In this document: one piece after another, positions 7,320 to 16,137 of the stretch
How the letters are laid out: each line of letters begins with the position of its first letter
Position numbering within the stretch: position 1 is the stretch's first letter
Assembly (NCBI GenBank): GCA_965200775.1
Contig: OZ241383.1
Span: forward strand, 124,001 to 188,000
Source of the DNA: Poriferisocius sp965200775
Lineage (GTDB): Bacteria > Actinomycetota > Acidimicrobiia > Acidimicrobiales > Bin134
Length of the DNA stretch: 64,000 nucleotides
Direction of reading: 5' to 3'
Position numbers and translations under genes: made by a program
Notes under the pieces: generated by a model
Database searches by the model: none
Told to the model about the DNA's origin: nothing
The model's input: the letters and a program-made list of their open reading frames with translations, nothing else

Positions 7320-8867
7320 ATGAGCCGCCGTTCCCTGGTTTCCCTGCTGGCCATCGTGGTCGTTGCAGGAGGGCTTCTGGCGGCCTCGCTCGCCGTGGGC
7401 AACCGGCCCCTTCTCGGCTTGGACCTCAAGGGCGGGATCGAGGTGGTGCTGGTACCGGTGGATGACCCCGACCGCCCGTCGGAGGCATCCCCCGAAGAGC
7501 TGGACGTGGCGGTGGAGATCATCCGCGACCGTATCGACGGCCTCGGGGTGGCCGAACCCGATGTCACCCGCCAGGGGGGCCGTGTGGTGGTGCAGCTTCC
7601 CGGCATTAGTGACCAGCAACGGGCCATCGACGTGGTGGGCCAGACCGCCGAGTTGCGTTTCCGCCCGGTATGCGCCGTGCTCTTGGGGGAGCCGTTGTTG
7701 GCCACCGACGAAGACGGCGTGGAGTTGCCCCCCGCCGTGCTGCCCGAGGCTTCGCTTGATGAACGGGGGATGGCCGCTTGCCCCACCGGTATCGACGTCA
7801 ACAGCCTGCCAACCACCGAGTCGGTTGACGACGAGATCGACCGCTTCGTGGTTCTGCCCCAGCGTGGCGACGACGGGCAGGTCGTCACCCGCTACCTGCT
7901 CGGCCCCTCCACCCTCACCGGCGCCGGCTTGTCCAGCGTTGACAGCGCCTTCTTGAACGAGTTCGTGGTGAACGCCACCTTCAAGGGCGGCGAAGAGGGG
8001 GCCGACAAGTTCGACGAGATCGCGGGGGAGTGCTTCGCGGGCACCGGTTTCTGTCCGCCGTTTGTGTCGGAGCGGGGCCAGCTCGCCATCGTGGTGGATG
8101 GCAAAGTGCAGTCGGCCCCCACGGTTAATGCTGCGAGCTTCGACGGCCAAGTGGTTATCTCCGGCGGCTTCTCCGACCGTGAGGCCGACGACCTGGCCCT
8201 GGTGTTGCGCTACGGCTCCCTGCCCATCGAGTTCCAGGATCCAACCGACCCCCAGAGCGACAGCACCAGCCGGGTGGTGTCAGCCACCATAGGCAGCGAC
8301 TCGCTGCGGGCCGGGGTCATTGCCGGCATCGTCGGGTTGGCCTTGGTGGCCTTGTACATGCTGGTGGTGTACCGGTTGCTCGGGCTGGTGGCCATCTTGA
8401 GCCTGGGGATCTCGGCCACGTTGTTGTGGGTGATCGTGGCCTGGCTGGGCGAGACCCAGGATTTGGCCCTGACCCTGGCCGGGGTTACCGGCCTCATCGT
8501 GTCCATCGGCGTGTCGCTCGACTCCAACGTGGTGTACTTCGAGCACCTCAAGGAGGACGTGGCCACCGGGCGGACCCTGCGCTCCTCGCTTGAGCAGGCC
8601 TTCCCCGCCGCGTTCCGGACCATCTTCTGGGCCAACTTCGCCTCGCTGATAGCCGCCGTCATCTTGTACTGGCTGTCGGCCGGCTCGGTTCGGGGTTTCG
8701 CCCTCATGCTGGGCCTGGCCTCGGTGCTTGACCTGGTGGCCACCTACTTCTTCCTCAGGCCTTGCGCCCAGCTCATGTCAAGGTCGCCCAGCCTGATGGC
8801 CAACCACCAGCGTTTGGGAATGCCTACCGACCGGGAGGCTGTCTCGGCGGCAGGGAGCGGGGCATGA
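7320..8867 (+). CDS. secD: Protein translocase subunit SecD
   Basis: 515-residue proton-driven SecDF component that pulls exported proteins to the outside. One N-terminal membrane helix, GLDLKGGIEVVL, the periplasmic P1 domain including VEIIRDRIDGLGVAEPDVTRQ, then a five-helix RND-like bundle from about residue 325 (SLRAGVIAGIVGLALVALYM, with the conserved SIGVSLDSNVVYFE segment). The stop overlaps the secF ATG as ATGA. Confidence 0.95.
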   Translation: MSRRSLVSLLAIVVVAGGLLAASLAVGNRPLLGLDLKGGIEVVLVPVDDPDRPSEASPEELDVAVEIIRDRIDGLGVAEPDVTRQGGRVVVQLPGISDQQRAIDVVGQTAELRFRPVCAVLLGEPLLATDEDGVELPPAVLPEASLDERGMAACPTGIDVNSLPTTESVDDEIDRFVVLPQRGDDGQVVTRYLLGPSTLTGAGLSSVDSAFLNEFVVNATFKGGEEGADKFDEIAGECFAGTGFCPPFVSERGQLAIVVDGKVQSAPTVNAASFDGQVVISGGFSDREADDLALVLRYGSLPIEFQDPTDPQSDSTSRVVSATIGSDSLRAGVIAGIVGLALVALYMLVVYRLLGLVAILSLGISATLLWVIVAWLGETQDLALTLAGVTGLIVSIGVSLDSNVVYFEHLKEDVATGRTLRSSLEQAFPAAFRTIFWANFASLIAAVILYWLSAGSVRGFALMLGLASVLDLVATYFFLRPCAQLMSRSPSLMANHQRLGMPTDREAVSAAGSGA

Positions 8868-9967
8868 ACCGGCTCCTGCGCCTGTGGCGCAACCAGGCCA
8901 ACGTGGACTTCCCCACGGTGTGGAAGTACACCCTGCGGGTGTCGGCAGCGGTGATCGTGATCGGCATCGTGGCTTTGCTGGTGCGGGGCGTGAACCTGGG
9001 GATTGAGTTCGAGGGGGGGACGGTGTGGGAGGTGTCCGCTCCCGACGCTTCCACCGCCGATGTGCGCGACGCCCTTAGGGATGTGGGTCAGGCCGACGCC
9101 AAGATCCAGTTCGTCGGCGGCGATCTTGTGCGGGTTCGGGCCGAGCTGGACGCCACCGACGCTTCCAGCGTGGCCGAGGTGACCCTGGCTCTGGCCACCC
9201 TCACCGGCCAGCAGCTGGACGACATCAGCTTCAACTCGATCAGCGCGTCGTGGGGCGACGAGATCACCAACAAGGCCATCCGGGCCCTGATCGTGTTTTT
9301 CATCGTGGTCGCCATCTACATCACGCTGCGGCTGGAGTGGAAGATGGCCCTGGCCGCACTGGTGGCCGTGGCCCACGACATCCTCATTACCGTGGGGATT
9401 TACGCCCTGTTCCAGTTCGAGGTGACGCCGGCCACTGCCATTGCGTTCCTCACCATCATGGGCTACTCCCTGTACGACACCCTGGTGGTGTTCGACAAGG
9501 CCCGTGACTTCCAGCGCCGCTCCGCTCTGGTTGGACGGGCCACCTATACCCGGATCATGAACTCGGCACTCAACACCGTTTTGATGCGGTCGGTGAACAC
9601 CACCATCACCTCGGTTCTGCCCGTGCTGTCGATGTTGGTGATCGGCACGCTGGTGCTTGGTGCGGTGACACTGGCCGAGTTCGCCGTGGCCCTCTTGATC
9701 GGGCTCTTGGTGGGGACCTACTCGTCGCTGTTCGTGGCGGCTCCGGCGGTGACCTGGCTGAAGGAGCGAGAGCCCGAGTACGTGGAGATGCGGGAGCGCC
9801 TCGAGGCCCGGGCCCAGTCCCGAGGCACCACAGTTCATGAGGTGGAGGAGGTGCCGACTGCTCCGGCTTCGGCCGGTCAGGCTCCAGCTTCGGGCGGCCC
9901 GGCCCGGCGGCCGCCAATGCCGGGGACCGCCATCCCACCCAGGCCCCGTAAGCGCAAGCGCCGCTAG
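8864..9967 (+). CDS. secF: Protein translocase subunit SecF
   Basis: 367 residues, partner of SecD. First helix, then the typical GVNLGIEFEGGTVWEV, the short periplasmic domain, and the five-helix bundle with AVAHDILITVGIYALF and the GYSLYDTLVVFDKARD signature. The C-terminal tail is rich in Pro, Arg and Lys and ends RPRKRKRR, as in many actinobacterial SecF proteins. The ATG at 8864 overlaps secD. Confidence 0.95.
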   Translation: MNRLLRLWRNQANVDFPTVWKYTLRVSAAVIVIGIVALLVRGVNLGIEFEGGTVWEVSAPDASTADVRDALRDVGQADAKIQFVGGDLVRVRAELDATDASSVAEVTLALATLTGQQLDDISFNSISASWGDEITNKAIRALIVFFIVVAIYITLRLEWKMALAALVAVAHDILITVGIYALFQFEVTPATAIAFLTIMGYSLYDTLVVFDKARDFQRRSALVGRATYTRIMNSALNTVLMRSVNTTITSVLPVLSMLVIGTLVLGAVTLAEFAVALLIGLLVGTYSSLFVAAPAVTWLKEREPEYVEMRERLEARAQSRGTTVHEVEEVPTAPASAGQAPASGGPARRPPMPGTAIPPRPRKRKRR

Positions 9968-10042
9968 CCAGCCTCTCAGCTGGGCCCGGCCGCCCCGTCG
10001 GTGGGGAAGGGTCAGCCCATGGGGAACTGTCAGAGGGGCGAT

Positions 10043-10048
10043 TAGGAT
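10043..10048 (+). promoter_or_regulatory. Leaderless -10 element for apt
   Basis: TAGGAT ends 8 bases before the GTG at 10057, the spacing expected for a leaderless actinobacterial transcript. No ribosome binding site is seen for that GTG. Confidence 0.45.
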
Positions 10049-10056
10049 TGAAAGCC

Positions 10057-10587
10057 GTGGACTCAACCTGGCCGCAATCCCTCATCAGGGATGTCCCCGA
10101 TTTTCCCACCGAGGGGATCGTCTTCAAGGACATCACACCGCTGCTCGACGACAGTGCCGCGTTTCGCTGGGCTGTCGACCAGTTGGCCGAGGTGTTCAGC
10201 GACACCCCGGTTGATCGGGTGGTCGGCATCGAGGCCCGAGGCTTCATCCTGGGGGCGGCGGTGGCATACCGGCTAGACCGGGGGTTCGTGCCCCTGCGCA
10301 AGCCGGGAAAGCTCCCCTACAACACCCGGTCGGTCGATTACGAGCTTGAGTACGGCACGGCCGGCCTGGAAATCCACACCGATGCGCTATCTCCCGGCCA
10401 GAACGCCCTCATCGTGGACGATGTGCTGGCCACGGGGGGCACTGTGGCAGCCGTGGTGGAGTTGGTGGAGTCCGCCGACGCAGTGGTTACCGGGGTGGGG
10501 TTCCTGCTGGAGTTGGACTTTCTGGACGGTCGGTCCCGATTCAATGTCGCCTGCCCTGTCGTCTCGCTGTTTCACTCGGGGGGATAG
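10057..10587 (+). CDS. apt: Adenine phosphoribosyltransferase
   Basis: Salvages adenine with PRPP to AMP. The PRPP-binding motif is ALIVDDVLATGGT; VVGIEARGFILGAAVAYRL and the flexible-loop region RKPGKLPYNTRSVDYELEYG are typical. Starting at the GTG at 10057 gives 176 residues and agrees with the TAGGAT box just upstream; a TTG at 10048 is an alternative. The stop codon directly abuts the ATG of rel. Confidence 0.94.
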   Translation: MDSTWPQSLIRDVPDFPTEGIVFKDITPLLDDSAAFRWAVDQLAEVFSDTPVDRVVGIEARGFILGAAVAYRLDRGFVPLRKPGKLPYNTRSVDYELEYGTAGLEIHTDALSPGQNALIVDDVLATGGTVAAVVELVESADAVVTGVGFLLELDFLDGRSRFNVACPVVSLFHSGG

Positions 10588-12864
10588 ATGGCCACGCTGA
10601 CCGAACGTGGTTTCTCTCGGGGGGGGCAGACGGCCCAGGGCCCAGGGACTACGCCGGGCGAACCACCCCTGCCGTGGGCCGATCAGCTCGGCCAAGAGGC
10701 CTCCCCGCTGCTCGACGCCTACCTGGCTCGCCACCCCAACGACACCACCGAGCGCATCGAGCTGGCCTACCGAATGTCGGAGGAGGCCCATGCCGGTCAG
10801 GTTCGCAAGTCGGGGGAGCCCTATGTGACCCACCCGCTGGCCGTGGCCAACATCGTGGTCGATCTGGGGCTGGACGACGTGTCGGTGATCGCCGCTCTGC
10901 TGCACGACGCCATCGAGGACACCGCCATGGACCTGGCCGATGTGCAGCGCTCGTTCGGCAGCGAGGTGGCTTCGATAGTGGACAGCGTCACCCGGCTTGA
11001 CCGGCTTCAGTTCAACACCCAGGAGGAGGAGCAGGCCGCTTCCATGCGCAAGATGCTGGTGGCCATCGCCAAGGACCTGAGGGTGCTGGTGGTGAAGCTG
11101 TCCGACCGGCTGCACAACATGCGGACCCTGGCAGCGCTACCCCTGGCCAAGCAGCACCGTGTCGCCCGGGAGACAATGGACATTTACGCCCCGCTGGCCA
11201 ACCGGCTGGGTATGCAGGACATGAAGCACCAGCTCGAGGACCTGGCCTTCGCCGCCCTGCACCCCAAGCGGTACGCCGAGATTGACCGTATGGTGGCCAA
11301 CCGGGCCCCCGAGCGCGACCTGTACATCACCCAGGTGTTGTCGAACGTGGACGCCCGCCTGGCCGAACTCGGCATCCAGGCTCAGGTGACCGGTCGTCCC
11401 AAGCACCTGTGGAGCATCTACGAGAAGATGATGACCAAGGACCGCAGCTTCGACGAGATCTACGACCTGGTGGGTATCCGGGTAATCGTGGACTCGGTGC
11501 GGGACTGCTACGCCGCGCTGGGGTCTATCCACGCCACATGGAAGCCGGTGCAGGGGCGGTTCAAGGACTACATCGCCATGCCCAAGTTCAACCTCTACCA
11601 GTCGCTGCACACCACCGTGGTGGGGCCGGGGGGCAAGTCGCTGGAGGTTCAGCTCCGCACCAACGAGATGCACGCCCGGGCCGAGCAGGGGGTGGCGGCT
11701 CACTGGAGTTACAAGGGGGGCACGGCGGTTGACGACCTGGCCTGGCTGAGCCGCATCATCGACTGGCAGCAGGAGACCTCCGACGCCGTCGAGTTCCTGA
11801 GCAACCTGAAGACCGATCTCGACCACGACGAGGTGCAGGTGTTCACCCCCAAGGGCGATGTGATCTCCCTGCCCATGGGGGCCATCCCCATCGACTTCGC
11901 TTACGCCATCCACACCGAGGTGGGCCATTCGTGCATCGGGGCTCGGGTGAACGGGCAGCTAACCCCGTTGGACCGTGAGCTTCGACCCGGCGACATGGTG
12001 GAGATCTTCACTTCCAAGGTGGCCGACAAGGGGCCGTCGCGGGACTGGCTGGGGCTGGTGGCATCGCACAGGGCCCGTAACAAGATCAGGCAGTGGTTCG
12101 CCCAGGCTCGCCGAGAGGATGCCATCAAGGCAGGTCGGGACGCGGTGGCCGCGGCGCTTCGCCGTGAGCGGCTCCCGGTGGCCAGGATCATGTCGGGCGA
12201 CGAGCTTGTGCAGGCCGCTCAGGACATGAACTATCACGACCTCGACACGTTGTTTGCTGCCGTGGGGGAGCGCCACGTGTCGGCCAAGGCGGTGGCCGAG
12301 CGGGTGGCGGGCCTGAGGGTGGAGCCATCGGCGGACGACGATGCAGACGCCGCCTTGACCACCGGGCCGTCTCCGGCGGTGCTGCCCCGGCGTACCGATC
12401 GTCCGGTGGAGGTGGAGGGCCTCGACGACGTGCTGGTGAACCTGGCCCGGTGCTGCAAGCCGGTGCCTCCCGATGAGATCATCGGTTTTGTCACACGGGG
12501 CCGGGGGGTGTCGGTTCATCGGGCCGAGTGCGCGAACGCTGTGTCGTTGTCGTTCGAGCAGGGCGACCGGCTCATTGAGGTGGACTGGAGCGCCGAGCGC
12601 AGCGGCACCTACATCGTGACCATCGAGGTCAAGGCGTTCGACCGCACCCGCTTGTTGAGGGATGTGGCCAACGCTCTGTCCACCGGTTCGGTGAACATCC
12701 TGGCCTGCGAGACCCGTACCGGGCCGGATCAGATCTCGGTTATGCAGTTCGACTTCGAGTTGAGCGACAGCACCCATCTGGATGCCCTGCTGCGCACCAT
12801 CAGGGGAATCGAGTCGGTGTACAGCGCTTACCGGGTGCTCCCCACCGCCAAGGAGCAGCGGTAG
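10588..12864 (+). CDS. rel: Bifunctional (p)ppGpp synthetase/hydrolase Rel
   Basis: 758-residue RelA/SpoT homologue that makes and degrades the stringent-response alarmone. Order: N-terminal HD hydrolase (HDAIEDTAMDLADV), synthetase domain (GRPKHLWSIYEKM, YDLVGIRVIV, PKFNLYQSLHTTV), TGS domain (VQVFTPKGDVISLPMGA), a helical and zinc-finger-like region (RCCKPVPPDEIIGFVT) and C-terminal ACT. The HD metal-binding residues appear intact, so both activities are expected. It abuts apt without spacing, consistent with a purine-linked operon apt-rel. Confidence 0.95.
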   Translation: MATLTERGFSRGGQTAQGPGTTPGEPPLPWADQLGQEASPLLDAYLARHPNDTTERIELAYRMSEEAHAGQVRKSGEPYVTHPLAVANIVVDLGLDDVSVIAALLHDAIEDTAMDLADVQRSFGSEVASIVDSVTRLDRLQFNTQEEEQAASMRKMLVAIAKDLRVLVVKLSDRLHNMRTLAALPLAKQHRVARETMDIYAPLANRLGMQDMKHQLEDLAFAALHPKRYAEIDRMVANRAPERDLYITQVLSNVDARLAELGIQAQVTGRPKHLWSIYEKMMTKDRSFDEIYDLVGIRVIVDSVRDCYAALGSIHATWKPVQGRFKDYIAMPKFNLYQSLHTTVVGPGGKSLEVQLRTNEMHARAEQGVAAHWSYKGGTAVDDLAWLSRIIDWQQETSDAVEFLSNLKTDLDHDEVQVFTPKGDVISLPMGAIPIDFAYAIHTEVGHSCIGARVNGQLTPLDRELRPGDMVEIFTSKVADKGPSRDWLGLVASHRARNKIRQWFAQARREDAIKAGRDAVAAALRRERLPVARIMSGDELVQAAQDMNYHDLDTLFAAVGERHVSAKAVAERVAGLRVEPSADDDADAALTTGPSPAVLPRRTDRPVEVEGLDDVLVNLARCCKPVPPDEIIGFVTRGRGVSVHRAECANAVSLSFEQGDRLIEVDWSAERSGTYIVTIEVKAFDRTRLLRDVANALSTGSVNILACETRTGPDQISVMQFDFELSDSTHLDALLRTIRGIESVYSAYRVLPTAKEQR

Positions 12865-12897
12865 GGGAAAGGTCGGGGAACAGTCGTAGTGCGCCGG

Positions 12898-12903
12898 TAG
12901 CAT
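12898..12903 (+). promoter_or_regulatory. Leaderless -10 element for hisS
   Basis: TAGCAT lies 8 bases before the hisS GTG at 12912, with no ribosome binding site in between. Same arrangement as apt, cotH, aroK and the DsbA-like gene. Confidence 0.45.
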
Positions 12904-12911
12904 CGGGGGCC

Positions 12912-14186
12912 GTGGCCGAGTTGTTCCAAGCCCCCAAGGGCACTCGTGACATCATGCCCCCGGAGTCGTACCGGTGGCAGGCGCTTGTCGCGGTGTTCGT
13001 CGACGTGGTGGGCCGGGCGGGGTACGGGCTGATTCAGAGCCCCCTGTTCGAGGAGATCGGGGTGTTCCAGCGGTTGGGCGAGGGAACCGACGTGGTTCGC
13101 AAGGAGATGTACGACTTCCACGACAAGGGCGACCGCCACATGGCCCTGAGGCCCGAGGGCACCGCTTCGGTGGTGCGGGCGTTCAACCAGTACCGTCCCA
13201 CCACGCCGTGGAAGGTGTGGTACCTGACCCCCTGCTTCCGCTACGAGGAGCCCCAGGCGGGGAGGTTCCGCCAGCATCACCAGGTGGGGGCCGAGGCCAT
13301 TGGCTCGCCCGACCCCGACCTTGATGTCGAGGTGATCGCCCTCCAGCACGACTTCTACCGGGCCTTGGGCCTGAACCACCTGTCGCTGCGACTCAACTCC
13401 ATGGGTAGCCCCGAAGACAGGCAGGCCTACGCCGAGAAACTGGCAGGCTGGTTGGGCGAGCGGCTCGGTGATCTGGACGAGGCCGACCGGGACAACGTCT
13501 CCCGCCATCCGCTTCGGGTGCTGGACTCCAAGAGGGAGCGGACCATGGCGGTGACCGCAGAAGCCCCCGTCATTGTTGAGAACCTGTCCGCCGAGGCAGC
13601 GGCTCACTTCGACCGGGTTCGAGCCGGGTTGGATGCCTTGGGGGTTTCCTACGAGATCGACCCTCGACTGGTGCGGGGCCTGGACTACTACACCCACTCC
13701 ACCTGGGAGTTCGCCTCCGAAGCGCTGACCTCGGCCCAGAATGCTGTGGGGGGTGGCGGACGCTACGACGGACTGGCGGAGTCCCTGGGGGGCAAGCCCG
13801 CGCCTGGCGTTGGGTTCGGGGCCGGCATCGAGCGCATCCTGTTGGCTGCCGAGGCCGAAAGTGTCGGGGATGGGCCCGAGGCGGTGGTGGACGTGTTCGT
13901 GGTGGACGTGACCGGGGGAGAGGTCGGGCGCGACCTCACCTTCGAGTTGCGCCGGGCTGGGATCTCCGCCGACCGGGCCTTCGACGCTCGCTCCATGAAG
14001 GCCCAGATGAAGGTGGCCGACCGGTCGGGAGCCCGCCTGGCCCTGCTCATCGGCCCCGACGAGCTGGCCGCCGGCACCGTCACCCTGCGCCCCCTTCGCA
14101 CCGCCGGCAACCAAGCCACCCTCCCCCGCGTTGCTCTTGTCCCCGAGATCACCAAACACCTGGAAGCAGACACCCAGCAGCAGTAG
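12912..14186 (+). CDS. hisS: Histidyl-tRNA synthetase
   Basis: 424-residue class II synthetase charging tRNA-His. Motif 1 region APKGTRDIMPPES, motif 2 around TPCFRYEEPQAGRFRQHHQ, the His-specific GLDYYTHSTWEF and motif 3 GVGFGAGIERIL. The C-terminal anticodon-binding domain begins near DVFVVDV. The last 63 codons (from about 13996) have a diverged second copy at 16149-16340, beyond the Schlafen-like gene. In this window hisS is separated from aspS by about 11 kb of accessory DNA. Confidence 0.95.
   Translation: MAELFQAPKGTRDIMPPESYRWQALVAVFVDVVGRAGYGLIQSPLFEEIGVFQRLGEGTDVVRKEMYDFHDKGDRHMALRPEGTASVVRAFNQYRPTTPWKVWYLTPCFRYEEPQAGRFRQHHQVGAEAIGSPDPDLDVEVIALQHDFYRALGLNHLSLRLNSMGSPEDRQAYAEKLAGWLGERLGDLDEADRDNVSRHPLRVLDSKRERTMAVTAEAPVIVENLSAEAAAHFDRVRAGLDALGVSYEIDPRLVRGLDYYTHSTWEFASEALTSAQNAVGGGGRYDGLAESLGGKPAPGVGFGAGIERILLAAEAESVGDGPEAVVDVFVVDVTGGEVGRDLTFELRRAGISADRAFDARSMKAQMKVADRSGARLALLIGPDELAAGTVTLRPLRTAGNQATLPRVALVPEITKHLEADTQQQ
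13984..14010 (+). repeat. 27-base direct repeat inside hisS (left copy)
   Basis: The 27 bases starting acgctcgctccatgaaggcc are identical at 13984-14010 and 16138-16164. They mark where the displaced hisS 3' copy begins and could be the core of an integration site. Confidence 0.7.
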
Positions 14187-14251
14187 AAGTTCAGCTCAAG
14201 AGCCCCTCGGCCCGGTCAAAACCCCGAATCGTGTCGCTGCTCGCCCCGAGT

Positions 14252-14300
14252 TATGCCATAATTCTTTTGATAGCTTCAGTCAGAAAAGAATTATGGCATA
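14252..14300 (+). repeat. Perfect 17-base inverted repeat at the start of the Schlafen-like gene
   Basis: Arms tatgccataattctttt (14252-14268) and its exact complement (14284-14300) flank a 15-base spacer. The ATG of the downstream gene (14293) lies inside the right arm and no ribosome binding site is visible. A second copy with the same spacer length follows the gene at 15998-16052. Likely an operator bound by the gene's own product, or an element end. Confidence 0.8.
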
Positions 14301-15960
14301 TTCGTTGTTCCATCCTCGCAGCCCCCGACCTCTTCCGTCGTCCATCTCGCTGGAGCGCTTCGCCCGGGAAGTTGATGGCGAGAGCAGCGTGCTGGAATTC
14401 AAGCGAGGCGATTCTCCCAAGCCAATCGCAGAAGCAGTCACGGCTTTCTCCAACACGAACGGAGGTGTGGTGCTTGTGGGAGTGGACGACGACGGGTCTG
14501 TCCGAGGGGTCAACGCAGGAGAGCAAAAGATCGCCCAGTTGTACAGCGGGATCCACAGCGCTCTGCATGACCACATCAGGCTGGAGATCCATGTTCTGGC
14601 GGTAGGCGACCGGGACCTGCTGGTGGTTGACGTTCCCCGGCGAAGCGATGGGGTCACCCAGATGGGAGACGGACGGGTGCTAGTCCGCAGGGGAGCGTCG
14701 AACCGGGTTCTGATGGGCGATGATTTGCTTTCGTTCGCGGTGAGCCGCACCAGGGCAGGGATTGAATCAGCCGCGACCGAGGCTAAGCCGGCTGACGCCG
14801 ACGGCGACCTCTTGGAGCAACTGCGGGTGGCCTGGGATTGGAGGGTGGATGAGGTTGAGGATCGTCTCGTTGAGAACCACTTCGCGTCACGCGATGGTGG
14901 GGATGTCCGGCTGACGGTCGCCGGGGCATTGTTTCTGTTGGCTGAACCTCAGGCGGTGCTGGGCAAGACCTACGTTGAGATTCTGCGCTTCAGAGACCAG
15001 TCCGGGGAGTTTGATCAACGGCTGGAGGTAATGGGGGATTTGCCAACCCAGATCCAAGCCACGGTCTCGGTTCTCATGGGCATGGTCGGCTTTGACACTG
15101 CATTCGTGGGGTTGAGAAGAAGGGACCTTCCGCGGCTCCCTGAGCCGGTGGTTAGAGAAGCCCTGGCGAACGCGGTGGCCCACCGGTCTTACCGGACGAC
15201 GGGGGCTCCGGTGCGAGTTGAGGTTCACGCTGGCCATGTCGATGTCATTTCTCCGGGGGGTTTCCCCGATCCGGTTACCCCCGAGAACATCCGAGGTCAG
15301 AGCGTGGCCCGCAACCGGAGCGTCATCGGCACGCTGCGACGAATGGAACTAGCCGAGGACGTGGGGAGAGGTGTGGACCGGATGCAGGACGCCATGGAGG
15401 CCAACCTGCTCCCGCCGCCCGAGTTTGTCGAGGTGGCCGACACCGTCCGGGTTCGATTGGCCATGGAGTCGGCGGCTACCCCGGATGAACGGGCGTGGGT
15501 CCTGGAACTCAGCAGAACCCATGAGCTGGAGCCTGGTGACACCCGTCTATTGGTTGAAGCCTCAAGGCGCGGAGTTGTTGCCAACTCGGATGTCAGGAAT
15601 CTGCTGGGGGTGGACGAGCAAGAGGCTAGGAGAATCTGTGAGCGGCTGAAAGCCGCTGAGCTGCTGGAGCAGAACGGCAATCGCGGCGGAGCCCGTTATC
15701 GAGTTGCCCGAACCATCGGGGGAGGGCGTTGGCAGCCAGTGGCCGAAGAGGAGATCGACCGGCGGGTGTTGGCGCTCGCGCAAGCCAGTGACGAGCCCCT
15801 GACCAACGAGCTGGTGCGGAAAGGCACCGGGCTCGACCGGGTCGAGGCGCTTCAAGCGCTGAACCGGCTGGTGGAAGCCGGCCACCTGATCCGCGAGGGC
15901 GAACGGCGGGGCACCCGCTACGTGAAGGTGGCCCAGAAGAGCAAGCCCTCAGAGACCTGA
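14293..15960 (+). CDS. Schlafen/AlbA_2-domain ATP-binding protein with winged helices (RecG-like family)
   Basis: 555 residues. The N-terminal AlbA_2/Schlafen core includes ESSVLEFKRG, FSNTNGGVVLVGVDDDG and the arginine-rich VLVRRGASNR. A GHKL-like C-terminal part of the ATP-dependent helicase-like family follows (PEPVVREALANAVAHRSY, VISPGGFPDPVTPENI, SVARNRSVIGTLRRM, EDVGRGVDRM). Two winged-helix segments end the protein. Members act as regulators or defence-linked proteins; the reaction is unknown. It sits alone between two copies of a palindrome and directly after hisS, with a displaced hisS end beyond it, which marks it as the cargo of an inserted element. ATG 14293 is chosen because homology starts there. 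Confidence 0.8.
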   Translation: MAYSLFHPRSPRPLPSSISLERFAREVDGESSVLEFKRGDSPKPIAEAVTAFSNTNGGVVLVGVDDDGSVRGVNAGEQKIAQLYSGIHSALHDHIRLEIHVLAVGDRDLLVVDVPRRSDGVTQMGDGRVLVRRGASNRVLMGDDLLSFAVSRTRAGIESAATEAKPADADGDLLEQLRVAWDWRVDEVEDRLVENHFASRDGGDVRLTVAGALFLLAEPQAVLGKTYVEILRFRDQSGEFDQRLEVMGDLPTQIQATVSVLMGMVGFDTAFVGLRRRDLPRLPEPVVREALANAVAHRSYRTTGAPVRVEVHAGHVDVISPGGFPDPVTPENIRGQSVARNRSVIGTLRRMELAEDVGRGVDRMQDAMEANLLPPPEFVEVADTVRVRLAMESAATPDERAWVLELSRTHELEPGDTRLLVEASRRGVVANSDVRNLLGVDEQEARRICERLKAAELLEQNGNRGGARYRVARTIGGGRWQPVAEEEIDRRVLALAQASDEPLTNELVRKGTGLDRVEALQALNRLVEAGHLIREGERRGTRYVKVAQKSKPSET

Positions 15961-15997
15961 CCCGCAAAGATCTCATAACCGGGTTGACTTATGGCCA

Positions 15998-16052
15998 AGT
16001 TATGTCAAAATTCTTTTGTAGAGCTCGACAGTAAAAGAATCATGGCATAACT
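15998..16052 (+). repeat. Second copy of the palindrome, downstream of the Schlafen-like gene
   Basis: Arms 15998-16017 and 16033-16052 match as an inverted repeat with 3 mismatches in 20 and a 15-base spacer, the same geometry as 14252-14300. It retains atggcataa where the first copy has the gene's start atggcatat, so it looks like a copy of the operator and start region without a gene. Confidence 0.75.
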
Positions 16053-16064
16053 CCAAACGGCTGA

Positions 16065-16131
16065 GGCGCCCCGCCCACCACGCCACACCCACTCAACCTC
16101 AGCCTAGGACGCGGTGGGCGGCGGGGGCGCC
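16065..16131 (+). other. Long G+C-rich hairpin at the right edge of the inserted segment
   Basis: ggcgccccgcccacc at the left pairs with ggtgggcggcgggggcgcc at the right with a small bulge. A competing pair, ctgagg (16061-16066) and cctcag (16098-16103), overlaps its base. It ends seven bases before the displaced hisS fragment. It could be a terminator for the Schlafen-like gene or an element end structure. Confidence 0.45.
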
Positions 16132-16137
16132 ACTGTA

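Noticed and set aside
6861..10066. Very long minus-strand ORFs opposite yajC, secD and secF
   Set aside because: High G+C content keeps antisense frames open; the plus-strand proteins have clear family motifs and the antisense ones are low-complexity His/Gly/Gln-rich.
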